Positions 54,679 to 63,457 of a stretch of 64,000 bases of DNA are shown piece by piece. The translations under genes were made by a program, and so were the position numbers. The stretch is from assembly GCF_003151255.1 (NCBI RefSeq), contig NZ_CP029481.1, positions 186,001 through 250,000 on the forward strand, read 5' to 3'. Position 1 is the stretch's first letter. Every line of letters starts with the position of its first letter. The stretch comes from Microvirga sp. 17 mud 1-3 (GTDB lineage Bacteria; Pseudomonadota; Alphaproteobacteria; Rhizobiales; Beijerinckiaceae). The notes beneath the pieces were generated by a model, which saw only the letters and a list, made by a program, of their open reading frames with translations, had not been told where the DNA came from and did not search any database.

Positions 54679-55583
54679 CTGATAGCCCCGCCAATGCCGG
54701 AGAAGTTCTCTTGGAGCTTCAGGAACTTGGCTTCAGCGAGTACGAGGCCCGTGCCTACCTCGCCTTGTTGAAGTTGAAGGTCGCGACCGCCTATGAGGTT
54801 AGCAAGACGGCAGGTTTGCCTAAAGCCAACGCTTATTCTGTGCTCGATGTGCTGAGCCAAAAGCAGGCGGTACAGCCTGTATCGGAAAATCCGGTCCGCT
54901 ACGTTCCGGTTGCTCCCGACATCCTGTTCGAGCGCATTGCGGCTACGACGCGGCGTCGATGCGCTAAAATCGTCGAGCAGTTGCCGCAACTCTCCCAATC
55001 CAAGGATCAGGAGTATGTTTGGAATATCTCCGGAGAGGACGCCATCCACGCCAAGATCGAGGCGATGATCGATGCGGCAACGACCCATGTTTGGGTCAAG
55101 TCCGCAGAGTCTCTTCTGGAAGTTCATCGGGATGCCCTGGAGCGTGCCGCAAGCCGCGGGGTCGCAATCCTCATCATTCTGTTCGGCGAGAACCCTGAAC
55201 GGTTCCGCTTCGGGGCCAGCTCCCAGACCTTCCTTCACGAAGGCAACGGTATTCCCGTCGGCATCGCGCCTCATCTCATTACAATCACGGTGGACTACCA
55301 GGAAGCTCTCGTGGCGGAGTTTCGAGGAAGTCCAAACGGCTCCTATACGCGAAACACGCCGATTGTGAATCTGGCCGACACACTTCTGCGGCACGAAATT
55401 TACTTCGCCGAAATCTTCGAGGCCTTCGGCCAGCAGATTCAGAAAGCCTTTGGTACAGCGCTGATCAATCTCCGGCGGAAATATCTTCCGGACCAGCAGG
55501 CGCTTGAGCTTGAGGCAAGACTTCGGCGCCAGGAAGGCCCCACCAGTGTCGCGTCAAAGAAACAGAAGGTCAGAACTCCATGA
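54675..55583 (+). CDS. TrmB-family transcriptional regulator
   Basis: 302 residues. The N-terminal winged helix-turn-helix (about 12-80) is typical TrmB (LGFSEYEARAYLALLKLKVA, YEVSKTAGLPKANAYSVLDV), followed by a coiled linker and a C-terminal sensor domain (about 110-265) with ISGEDAIHAKIEAMIDAATT. TrmB regulators are common in Archaea and less so in proteobacteria. It overlaps both neighbours by ATGA, so it is co-transcribed within the catabolic operon, probably as its own pathway sensor. Confidence 0.88.
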   Translation: MTDSPANAGEVLLELQELGFSEYEARAYLALLKLKVATAYEVSKTAGLPKANAYSVLDVLSQKQAVQPVSENPVRYVPVAPDILFERIAATTRRRCAKIVEQLPQLSQSKDQEYVWNISGEDAIHAKIEAMIDAATTHVWVKSAESLLEVHRDALERAASRGVAILIILFGENPERFRFGASSQTFLHEGNGIPVGIAPHLITITVDYQEALVAEFRGSPNGSYTRNTPIVNLADTLLRHEIYFAEIFEAFGQQIQKAFGTALINLRRKYLPDQQALELEARLRRQEGPTSVASKKQKVRTP

Positions 55584-57100
55584 GAAGTTGGGCGAATGAA
55601 CCCACAGTCGATGTGATCGTCGTCGGGGCTGGAAATGCTGCCGCATGTGCAGCTCTCGCGGCTCGGGACGATGGCGCAACCGTCCTGATGCTGGAGGCAG
55701 CACCGAGAGAGGAGCGTGGAGGAAATTCCACCTATACGGCAGGAGCCATGCGCTACGTCTTCAACGGGGTCGACGACGTGCGTTCCGTCGTGCCGGATCT
55801 TACGCCGGACGTGATTGAAAACACCGACTTCGGCGCATACACGGAGGAAGATTTCTTCGACGACATGTTCCGTGTCACACAGTACAGGACCGACCCTGTT
55901 CTCGTGGAAATCCTGGTTAGGCAGAGTCTGCCGACCCTGCAATGGATGCGACATCAAGGCGTCCGCTTCCAGACAAGCCATGGCCGTCAGGCATATAAAG
56001 TCGATGGTCGCTTCAAGTTCTGGGGCGGGCTCAGTGTCGAGGTGTGGGGCGGGGGGCCAGGGTTGGTCGATATGCTTCATACATCCCTTGAGAAGAAGGG
56101 CGTGCAGGTTGCTTACGAAACAAACGCGGTTGCGCTCATTACAGACGATCAGGGGGTGTGCGGCGTTCGGGTGAAGCAGAATGGTCAGACACGAGACCTT
56201 CACGCCAAGGCAGTCGTCCTAGCCTGCGGCGGCTTCGAGTCGAATGCAGAAATGCGGGCGCGGTATTTGGGGCCCAATTGGGATCTCGCCAAAGTCCGCG
56301 GAACGCGCTTCAATACGGGCAATGGCATCCGGATGGCGCTGGACATCGGCGCTATGCCCTGCGGCCACTGGTCGGGGGCGCATGCAGTTGGCTGGGATCA
56401 GAATGCGCCCGCCTTCGGAGACCTCGCCGTGGGCGATGCGTTCCAGAAGCACAGTTATCCCTTCGGTATTCTTATTAATGCTCGCGGTGAACGCTTCGTG
56501 GATGAGGGTGCCGATTTTCGCAATTATACCTATGCCAAGTACGGCCGCGAGATTCTCAATCAGCCAGGACAGTTTGCGTGGCAAGTGTTCGACGCGAAGG
56601 TGTCGCATCTTCTGCGCGACGAATATCGTATCCGTCAGATCACAAAGGTGAGTGCCGATACGCTGGAAGACCTTGCCGACCGCATGGACGGTGTCGATCG
56701 CGAAGGCTTCATGCGCACCGTACTGGAGTATAATGCGGCTGTTCGGCAAGAGGTGCCGTTCAATCCGAATACCAAGGACGGTCGGTCGGCGGAAGGCATT
56801 TCGCCCCGCAAATCCCATTGGGCAAACACCATCGATACCGGACCTTTCGAGGCCTATGCTGTCACGTGTGGTGTCACATTCACCTTTGGCGGCCTGAAGA
56901 TCAACGAAAACGCTCAGGTCGAGGAGACATCCGGTCAGTCCATCCCAGGACTTTTCGCCGCCGGTGAACTCGTTGGCGGGCTATTCTATCATAATTATCC
57001 AGGAGGAACGGGGCTGACCTCTGGCGCAGTCTTCGGGAAAATCGCCGGCAGGGAAGCTGCGGCTTTCGCAAAGCAGGAGAGGAGCCGCACCGCGGCCTGA
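55580..57100 (+). CDS. FAD-dependent dehydrogenase, tricarballylate dehydrogenase (TcuA) type
   Basis: 506 residues. Dinucleotide site VIVVGAGNAAACAALAARDD at the N-terminus, then GGNSTYTAGAMRYVF, HGVRF-like QGVRFQTSHGRQAYKV, LACGGFESNAEMRARYLGPN, and the C-terminal FAD block FTFGGLKINENAQVEETSGQ / FAAGELVGGLFYHNYPGGTG. It belongs to the fumarate-reductase/succinate-dehydrogenase flavoprotein family, TcuA branch, which oxidises tricarballylate to cis-aconitate. TcuB and TcuC, the usual electron acceptor and carrier, are absent; an ABC importer and EtfBA follow instead. Confidence 0.88.
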   Translation: MRSWANEPTVDVIVVGAGNAAACAALAARDDGATVLMLEAAPREERGGNSTYTAGAMRYVFNGVDDVRSVVPDLTPDVIENTDFGAYTEEDFFDDMFRVTQYRTDPVLVEILVRQSLPTLQWMRHQGVRFQTSHGRQAYKVDGRFKFWGGLSVEVWGGGPGLVDMLHTSLEKKGVQVAYETNAVALITDDQGVCGVRVKQNGQTRDLHAKAVVLACGGFESNAEMRARYLGPNWDLAKVRGTRFNTGNGIRMALDIGAMPCGHWSGAHAVGWDQNAPAFGDLAVGDAFQKHSYPFGILINARGERFVDEGADFRNYTYAKYGREILNQPGQFAWQVFDAKVSHLLRDEYRIRQITKVSADTLEDLADRMDGVDREGFMRTVLEYNAAVRQEVPFNPNTKDGRSAEGISPRKSHWANTIDTGPFEAYAVTCGVTFTFGGLKINENAQVEETSGQSIPGLFAAGELVGGLFYHNYPGGTGLTSGAVFGKIAGREAAAFAKQERSRTAA

Positions 57101-57228
57101 CAGAATTGCAAAGAGAGACTTCGGATCAACGTGACGGGAGATGAGCGTTACGCAAGAATAAGAGCCGGATAGCGGTCGGATAAGTGCTCCCATGGGGAGA
57201 CAAACAACGATCAACGGAGGAAGACGCC

Positions 57229-58230
57229 ATGAAGCATACTATATCGAAACTCGTCGGGTGTGCCGCAGCTATCACGATCGGGACGTGCTTGGCCTTAGGC
57301 GCTGTCGCGCAGGAGAAACCGGCCACCATCCGCGTCGGCATCCAATCTGTTCCTCCGGATGAAGTCTATGCGGCTCGCGACTGGGGTGGACCTTATAATC
57401 TCAAGGTCGATATCAGCTCCTTCAGCTCTGGCGCAGATATCCTTAAAGCTTTTCTCGGCGAGCAGCTGGATGTCGGCAACGGCGGTTCGGCTCGGTTGGT
57501 CACAATGGCTGCTCAGCAGCCTGAGAAATTCTACATCGTCGCGGCAAATCAGTATGGGGGCGACCGCTACGGCGTTATCGTCAAAAAGGACTCTCCCACC
57601 ACATCGGTAAAAGAGCTGAAAGGGAAAAAGATCGGCGCCGTGACAGGCTCCGGCACATACAATACGTTTCGAGTTTATCTCGAGCAGAATGGGATGAAGG
57701 AGAGCGATTTTCAGATCGTCAACATGAAGGTCGAAGATCTACGTTCGGCCGTGCAGCAGGGTCTCATCGATGCCGCGGTCGCGTGGGAGCCGCATGTGGC
57801 GATCGCTGAGACGATGGGCGTCGTCAAGCGCATCCAATCCATGGATGGCGTCAACGAGAGCCCGAACTTCGTTCTCGTCAGCCGGGATTTTGTAGAGAAG
57901 AATCGGGACGCAGTAATCCGCTATGTGGCGACCTTGATTGACCTCGGCAATCTTATCAAGAACAAGCCGGAAGAAGCCGGAAAGCTTGCCGCACAGCAAA
58001 TCAGCAAGAAGGGTGTCGAGACCGACCCCAAGGCGCTTGAGCTGTCGCTGACCCGGATCAAGATGGACCCGAAGGTTACAGACAACCTTCTCGGGGAACT
58101 CATTCCCATTGCAGAATCGATGCGAGCTGCAGGCAAGTTGAAGGAGGTTCCCGAGTTCAAGAAGCTCGTCCGTGAGGACATCTTTGAAGAGGCACTCAAG
58201 CTATCGTCCGCAGCTAACAAGGGGAACTGA
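57229..58230 (+). CDS. ABC transporter binding protein, SsuA/TauA (NMT1) family
   Basis: 333 residues. Signal peptide about 1-27 (ISKLVGCAAAITIGTCLALG, cleavage near VAQ). Family blocks are IRVGIQSVPPDEVYAARDWG, FLGEQLDVGNGGSARLVTMA, VKELKGKKIGAVTGSGTYNT and GLIDAAVAWEPHVAIAET. It should bind a small anion such as a sulfonate, nitrate or carboxylate. CGGAGGAAG precedes the ATG at 57229. First of four transporter genes after TcuA. Confidence 0.88.
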   Translation: MKHTISKLVGCAAAITIGTCLALGAVAQEKPATIRVGIQSVPPDEVYAARDWGGPYNLKVDISSFSSGADILKAFLGEQLDVGNGGSARLVTMAAQQPEKFYIVAANQYGGDRYGVIVKKDSPTTSVKELKGKKIGAVTGSGTYNTFRVYLEQNGMKESDFQIVNMKVEDLRSAVQQGLIDAAVAWEPHVAIAETMGVVKRIQSMDGVNESPNFVLVSRDFVEKNRDAVIRYVATLIDLGNLIKNKPEEAGKLAAQQISKKGVETDPKALELSLTRIKMDPKVTDNLLGELIPIAESMRAAGKLKEVPEFKKLVREDIFEEALKLSSAANKGN

Positions 58231-58232
58231 CC

Positions 58233-59108
58233 ATGTTTGTTGCCAACAAGCATGACGCGCAAGTCCCCCGACCGCAGGCGAGTTTCGGCGAATACTGGAC
58301 GGCCTCGTTGAACAAGGTAAGAGCCTTCGGCAGCTTCATGCTGCCGATCCTCGCACTTCTTCTTCTATGGGAGGGCGCCGTCAGGTTCGGGTTCGCACAT
58401 TCGAGTATTCTTCCGGCCCCGACCTCGATCGTCATGAGAGCGTGGGTGCTCCTCGATGTTGGGCACCTCAATCAGAGTCCTTTGGTTGCGAATATCCTAT
58501 CCAGCCTCTGGCGGGCACTTGCGGCATTCCTCCTTGCCAGCCTCGTCGCCATTCCGCTCGGATTTGCGTTAGGCCTCAGCCCTCTTGCATATCGGATTGC
58601 GTCTCCCTTGCTGAGCGTCTTATTGCCTTTGCCTGCCGTCGCATGGGCGCCGATCTTTCTGGTTGCTTTTGGACAGGGCAATGTGACGATCATCAGCGTG
58701 TGCTTTCTGGGGGCATTCTTTCCGATCCTCTACAGCACGATCCAAGGGGTGCGCGGCCTCGGCCGGCACGCAATGTGGGTGGTGCGCAGCATGGGCGCCG
58801 GCCCGCTGGATATCTTCCGCCGGGTTCTGCTCCCCGGCTCTCTTCCTGCGCTGATTGCAGGGCTTAAACTTGGAATGGCTCATTCATGGAGGACGCTTGT
58901 CGCGGCCGAGATGCTCGCAGCCCTCAGCTCGGGCCTGGGTTATATGATTTTTGCGGCGCGTTCATACATGGACGTTTCAACGATGTTCGTCGGCATCGTC
59001 TGCTTGGCGGTTATCGGTATGCTCATCGAGCATGGATTGTTTGGGCCGCTTGAGACGGCGACCATTCGCCGATGGCATCGTACGAACCGTGTGGGAGGCT
59101 CTCGATGA
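58233..59108 (+). CDS. ABC transporter permease 1, SsuC/TauC family
   Basis: 291 residues with about six membrane helices. The EAA-type loop is GRHAMWVVRSMGAGPLDIFR, followed by LPALIAGLKLGMAHSWRTLV. An unusual long hydrophilic N-terminus precedes the first helix. It starts 3 bp after the binding-protein stop and its stop overlaps the second permease start (ATGA). Having two different permeases for one ATPase suggests a heterodimeric channel. Confidence 0.9.
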   Translation: MFVANKHDAQVPRPQASFGEYWTASLNKVRAFGSFMLPILALLLLWEGAVRFGFAHSSILPAPTSIVMRAWVLLDVGHLNQSPLVANILSSLWRALAAFLLASLVAIPLGFALGLSPLAYRIASPLLSVLLPLPAVAWAPIFLVAFGQGNVTIISVCFLGAFFPILYSTIQGVRGLGRHAMWVVRSMGAGPLDIFRRVLLPGSLPALIAGLKLGMAHSWRTLVAAEMLAALSSGLGYMIFAARSYMDVSTMFVGIVCLAVIGMLIEHGLFGPLETATIRRWHRTNRVGGSR

Positions 59109-59953
59109 GTGCGGTCGCTTCCATCCCGGCGAAGACTGAGAGTGCGTCAGCGGGTGCTCTCATCCTGCGGCTGATCCGCCACGTGGCGATCGGTTCCGGC
59201 GCTATTGCTGTCCCGCTGTTGCTATGGGAGCTGGCGGCGCGCCTCGGCTGGATCAACACATTTCTCTTCCCGCCTCCCTCCCAGATCTTCGCAACGATCT
59301 GGGCGCAGTCCGGGCCTAACGGGAACCCGCCCTGGGCCATACCGCTTCATGTGGGGCGCAGTCTCTTCAGGCTGTTGTCCGGCCTGGCCCTTGCCATCGT
59401 TGTCGGAACTCTGGTCGGGGTGGCCATCGGCATGAGCAGGACGGGGCGGGCGATCTTTTCGCCGATCATCAGCGCCATCATGCCTGTGCCTACTCTGGCC
59501 TGGACACCGGTCCTGCTTCTTGCGGTCGGCATCGACGATCGAACCACGATCCTGGTGGTGTTCATCGCGGCAAGCTTCGAGATCATCTACACCATCGTCT
59601 CCGGTATCGAGATGATGAACGTGAAGCTCTTCTGGGTTGCAAGATCGATGGGCGCAACCCGTAGCCAGATCTTCTGGCGAGTGATCATACCGGGCATTCT
59701 TCCATATCTCATCACCGGCATGCGGCTTGGCACGGGCTATGCATGGAGAGCATTAATCGCGGCCGAAATGCTGGCGGCAAGCTCGTTCGGGCTTGGGTTC
59801 ATGATCTTCGATGCCTCTGAGTACATGAGCATGGACGTTATTTATGGCGGCGTGATGCTGATCGCAGTGCTCGGCTACCTTTTGGAAAACGTGCTGATCG
59901 GACGGCTAGAGGCCGCGACAACAGAAAAATGGGGAGTTCAAGTTGAGCGCTGA
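59105..59953 (+). CDS. ABC transporter permease 2, SsuC/TauC family
   Basis: 282 residues, a paralogue of permease 1 with the same pattern (VKLFWVARSMGATRSQIFWR, LPYLITGMRLGTGYAWRALI). I chose ATG 59105 because it overlaps the stop of permease 1; an earlier in-frame ATG would lie inside that gene. Both permeases end in a similar LLENVLIGRLEAAT/LIEHGLFGPLETAT pattern, which supports duplication within the operon. Confidence 0.9.
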   Translation: MSAVASIPAKTESASAGALILRLIRHVAIGSGAIAVPLLLWELAARLGWINTFLFPPPSQIFATIWAQSGPNGNPPWAIPLHVGRSLFRLLSGLALAIVVGTLVGVAIGMSRTGRAIFSPIISAIMPVPTLAWTPVLLLAVGIDDRTTILVVFIAASFEIIYTIVSGIEMMNVKLFWVARSMGATRSQIFWRVIIPGILPYLITGMRLGTGYAWRALIAAEMLAASSFGLGFMIFDASEYMSMDVIYGGVMLIAVLGYLLENVLIGRLEAATTEKWGVQVER

Positions 59954-60764
59954 GGCCATACTCCAGTTTCCGCAATCCGCGACCGACGCCAAGCCCAAGA
60001 TCGTCGCCCGCGGCATCCAGAAATACTTTGGAAGCGTCCTCGCCATGGAGGATGTCTCCTGCACGATCCATGAGCGGGAGTTCGTCGCAATCATCGGGCC
60101 GAGCGGGTGCGGGAAGTCCACATTCCTTTATCTCATTGCGGGCTTCGAGAAGCCGTCCGGCGGGACTTTGTCGATCGGCGGAAGGCCGATCGAGGGACCG
60201 GGCCCGGACCGCGGGATCGTGTTTCAGGAGTTCGTGCTGTTCCCCTGGCTGACCGTGCTCGGCAATATCACTCTGGGTTTGGATATCCAGGGCGTGCCGA
60301 AAGCGGAGGCTATAGAGCGGGCCCGGAAATGGATTCGGCTGACCGGTCTCTCAGGCTTCGAGGACGCATATCCCTCGATGCTGTCGGGGGGCATGAAGCA
60401 ACGTGTCGCGATCGCTCGGGCTCTGACCTACGACCCCGAGGTGTTGCTTCTCGATGAGCCTTTTGGCGCACTCGACGTTCAGACCAAAAACTACATGATC
60501 CGGGATCTTCAGGACCTGTGGCAGGAGGCGAACCGCACCATCGTGATGATCACGCACAGCGTGAACGAGGCCGTTCTCATGGCCGACCGGGTTCTCGTGA
60601 TGAGTTCGCGACCATCGCGGGTGATTGCGGACGTGCGCATTGAGCTTCCTCATCCCCGCGACCAGCGCGATCCGGCGCTGCGCCGATATGAGGATGAAGT
60701 GACGGGCATTCTTTCGGCGGAAGTCGATAAGGCCATGCGTCTTGAGCGCCAGGCAACACGTTAG
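59943..60764 (+). CDS. ABC transporter ATP-binding protein, SsuB/TauB family
   Basis: 273 residues. Walker A GPSGCGKSTFLYLIAG, signature LSGGMKQRVAIARAL, Walker B LLLDEPFGALD and the H-loop MITHSVNEAV are intact. The start is decided by context: no ATG is available before codon 36, and TTG at 59943 with GGGGAG 8-9 nt upstream gives the expected N-terminus while overlapping permease 2 by 11 bp. It powers the two-permease importer. Confidence 0.9.
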   Translation: MSAEAILQFPQSATDAKPKIVARGIQKYFGSVLAMEDVSCTIHEREFVAIIGPSGCGKSTFLYLIAGFEKPSGGTLSIGGRPIEGPGPDRGIVFQEFVLFPWLTVLGNITLGLDIQGVPKAEAIERARKWIRLTGLSGFEDAYPSMLSGGMKQRVAIARALTYDPEVLLLDEPFGALDVQTKNYMIRDLQDLWQEANRTIVMITHSVNEAVLMADRVLVMSSRPSRVIADVRIELPHPRDQRDPALRRYEDEVTGILSAEVDKAMRLERQATR

Positions 60765-60782
60765 ATCCCGCAAGAGAGAACA

Positions 60783-61532
60783 ATGAAAATCCTCATTCCT
60801 GTGAAGCGAGTTGTTGACTACAACGTGAAGATCCGCGTGAAGAGCGACGGATCGGGCGTGGAGCTGTCCAACGTCAAGATGTCCATGAACCCCTTCGACG
60901 AGATCGCCGTCGAGGAAGCCATCCGCCTCAAGGAAGCCGGCAAGGCCACCGAGGTGGTGGCGGTCTCGGTCGGCCCGGCCCAGGCCGCCGAGACCCTGCG
61001 CACCGCGCTCGCCATGGGCGCCGACCGCGCCATCCTGGTCAAGACCGAGGCCACCGTCGAGCCGCTTGCCGTCGCCAAGATCCTGAAAGCGATCGTCGCG
61101 CAGGAAAGCCCGCAGCTCGTCATCCTCGGCAAGCAGGCCATCGACGACGATGCCAACCAGACCGGCCAGATGCTCGCCGCCCTGCTCGGCTGGCCGCAGG
61201 GCACCTTCGCGTTCAAGCTGAACCTTGACGGCGATGCCCTCGAGGTCACCCGCGAGGTCGATGGCGGGTTGCAGACGGTCGCGCTCACCCTGCCGGCCAT
61301 CGTCACCACGGATTTGCGCCTCAACGAGCCGCGCTATGCCTCCCTGCCCAACATCATGAAGGCCAAGAAGAAGCCGCTCGACGAGACCAGCCCGGAGGCG
61401 CTCGGCGTCGATGTCAGCCCGCGCCTCAAGGTGCTCAAGACCGCCGAGCCCGGCGGGCGCAAGGCGGGCGTCAAGGTGGCTTCCGTGGCCGAACTGGTGA
61501 CGAAGCTGAAGACCGAAGCCGGCGTGCTCTAA
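60783..61532 (+). CDS. etfB: Electron transfer flavoprotein beta subunit
   Basis: 249 residues, typical Etf[79 protein letters not shown]. With EtfA it accepts electrons from flavoprotein dehydrogenases and passes them to the ETF-quinone oxidoreductase. It begins 18 bp after the ATPase stop. Base composition jumps to very high G+C within the first 100 bp or so and stays high through etfA, unlike the genes before it. In this operon it is a candidate acceptor for the TcuA-like dehydrogenase. Confidence 0.93.
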   Translation: MKILIPVKRVVDYNVKIRVKSDGSGVELSNVKMSMNPFDEIAVEEAIRLKEAGKATEVVAVSVGPAQAAETLRTALAMGADRAILVKTEATVEPLAVAKILKAIVAQESPQLVILGKQAIDDDANQTGQMLAALLGWPQGTFAFKLNLDGDALEVTREVDGGLQTVALTLPAIVTTDLRLNEPRYASLPNIMKAKKKPLDETSPEALGVDVSPRLKVLKTAEPGGRKAGVKVASVAELVTKLKTEAGVL

Positions 61533-61545
61533 GGGAGTTCTTTCG

Positions 61546-62490
61546 ATGACGACGCTTCTCATTGCCGAGCACGACAACGCTCACCTGAAGGATGCCACCC
61601 ACAAGGCGCTCACCGCCGCCCAGGCCCTGGGCGCACCGGTCCATGTGCTGGTCGCCGGCGCCAATGCCCGCGCCGTGGCGGAGACTGCGGCCAAGCTCGC
61701 CGGGGTCGAGACGGTGCTGCTCGCCGATAGCGCGGCCTACGAGCACCGGCTCGCCGAGCCGCTGGCGGCGCTGATCGTATCGCTGTCCGGCTCCTACGAC
61801 GCGCTGGTGGCGCCGGCCACCACGGCGGGCAAGAACGTGATGCCGCGGGTGGCGGCGCTGCTCGACGTGATGCAGGTCTCGGACATCACCAAGGTGGTGG
61901 CGCCCGATACCTTCGAGCGGCCGATCTATGCCGGCAACGCGCTCCAGACCGTGCAGACGAGCGATCCGAAGAAGGTGATCACGGTGCGCACGGCGGCGTT
62001 TGCGGCCGCGCCTGAGGGTGGCACGGCCACGATCGCGCCGGTGGCGGCGGTGGAAGCCCCGCCGCTGTCGCGCTTCAAGGGCGAGGAGCTGGCGCAATCG
62101 GACCGGCCGGAGCTGACCTCGGCGCGGATCATCATCTCGGGCGGGCGCTCGCTGGGCTCGGCCGAGAACTTCGCCAAGTACATCGAGCCGATTGCCGATC
62201 AGCTTGGGGCTGCGATGGGGGCAAGCCGCGCGGCGGTGGATGCGGGCTATGCGCCGAACGACTGGCAGGTGGGCCAGACCGGCAAGGTGGTGGCGCCGGA
62301 CCTTTACATTGCGGTGGGGATATCCGGGGCAATCCAGCATCTGGCCGGGATGAAGGATTCGAAGGTGATCGTGGCGATCAACAAGGACGAGGAGGCGCCG
62401 ATCTTCCAGGTCGCCGATTACGGCCTCGTCGGCGACCTCTTCAATATCCTCCCTCAGCTCCAGACCCACATGGAAGAGACCGCGGGGTAG
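61546..62490 (+). CDS. etfA: Electron transfer flavoprotein alpha subunit
   Basis: 314 residues, typical EtfA with the C-terminal FAD site: [80 protein letters not shown]. It starts 13 bp after etfB with GGGAG upstream. The high-G+C composition ends with the gene: the next gene returns to the average of the region. Core ETF function is well established; service to TcuA here is inference. Confidence 0.93.
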   Translation: MTTLLIAEHDNAHLKDATHKALTAAQALGAPVHVLVAGANARAVAETAAKLAGVETVLLADSAAYEHRLAEPLAALIVSLSGSYDALVAPATTAGKNVMPRVAALLDVMQVSDITKVVAPDTFERPIYAGNALQTVQTSDPKKVITVRTAAFAAAPEGGTATIAPVAAVEAPPLSRFKGEELAQSDRPELTSARIIISGGRSLGSAENFAKYIEPIADQLGAAMGASRAAVDAGYAPNDWQVGQTGKVVAPDLYIAVGISGAIQHLAGMKDSKVIVAINKDEEAPIFQVADYGLVGDLFNILPQLQTHMEETAG

Positions 62491-62557
62491 GGCGCTGCGG
62501 ATGCATCGGAAGCAGCGTAGAAGGCCATCTTCCGTCCTGAGTATCGGAGGTTGAACC

Positions 62558-62959
62558 GTGGATGAGACTTTAGCCGAAGCAGGCCTCAAAGTTCGCAGGG
62601 AGGTGCTCGGAGATGAGTATGTCCGCAGGGTCGCCGACAATGCGACCGATTTCACGCGCCCGTTCCAGCAGCTTGTCAGCGAGTATTGCTGGGGGCAATG
62701 CTGGGCGGACGACACATTGCCAAGAAGAGAGCGCAGCATCCTGAACCTCGGGATGCTCGCGGCTCTCAACCGCATGGAGGAGTTTGAGCTTCATGTCCGC
62801 GGGGCGTTGCGCAATGGCGTGACAGCCGAGGAGCTGCGCGCTGTCCTCATGCAGATCGCGGTTTATTGCGGAGTTCCGGCAGGCGTTGATTGCTTCCGCC
62901 GGGTTCAGCGGATTCTTGATCAGGAAACCAATGAGAGAAGCGCCGAGGCGAGCCGTTGA
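62558..62959 (+). CDS. Carboxymuconolactone decarboxylase family protein (PcaC-like)
   Basis: 133 residues, single CMD domain: GLKVRREVLGDEYVRRVADN, YCWGQCWADDTLPRRERSIL, NLGMLAALNRMEEFELHVRG, LMQIAVYCGVPAGVDCFR. PcaC decarboxylates 4-carboxymuconolactone; relatives act on other lactones or beta-keto acids. No other protocatechuate genes are present, so the substrate may be an intermediate of this operon. The GTG start at 62558 has GGAGG 7 nt upstream. A terminator-like hairpin follows. Confidence 0.9.
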   Translation: MDETLAEAGLKVRREVLGDEYVRRVADNATDFTRPFQQLVSEYCWGQCWADDTLPRRERSILNLGMLAALNRMEEFELHVRGALRNGVTAEELRAVLMQIAVYCGVPAGVDCFRRVQRILDQETNERSAEASR

Positions 62960-63457
62960 GGCATGAGACTTCCGGCTCCGACCTGCCAAAGAAAGAGCCT
63001 CACAACTCGCATTGTGAGGCTCAGCTATCGTTTGGAGCTTCGTACGCCTGCCAGTTGGGCAGTCATTCAAATATTGCGAACACAACAAGGTCTAAACCAA
63101 TAACTTACCCGGATGCTTTCCACAAACAGATGCGAATACTGCCTTTCAGAAAATGCGAATCTTTCAACTTTTTCTGACAAAGGGTGCGACACGCTTCGCA
63201 ATCGAGTCGAAGTTCCTATTATCCACATAGGAGGGCTCTGAATGGATTACGAAATGCTACGCTAAAAGAGAGGTGGCTATTGGCTGCCGTAGGCGGCCTG
63301 ACTCTATAATGTGTCGTCAAGCCCAGATATTCGAAGCGTTCAGAAACACCCTAACCTAGCGGTCAGAGTGAGTTTAGGCCAAAGAACACAGTGCTGGTGC
63401 ATCGGGCGGCACATTCAGATGTAATATACTATCATAGTAATCAAATGCCCTTCAACG
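62960..63457. other. Intergenic stretch after the catabolic operon
   Basis: About 500 bp. It begins with a strong hairpin (62995-63022) and is AT-rich around 63100-63180 and 63420-63440. No gene or further repeat is recognised. Confidence 0.5.
62995..63022 (+). terminator. Hairpin terminator of the catabolic operon
   Basis: GAGCCTCACAA (62995-63005) and TTGTGAGGCTC (63012-63022) form a perfect 11-bp stem with a 6-nt loop, 36 bp after the PcaC-like stop. A short T-run appears only about 9 nt later (GTTTGG), so efficiency is uncertain, but the position at the operon end is fitting. Confidence 0.6.

Noticed and set aside
60351..62775. Two overlapping minus-strand frames of over 400 codons
   Set aside because: Both are antisense to etfB/etfA and neighbours; they are His/Arg/Gly-rich artefacts of high third-position G+C.
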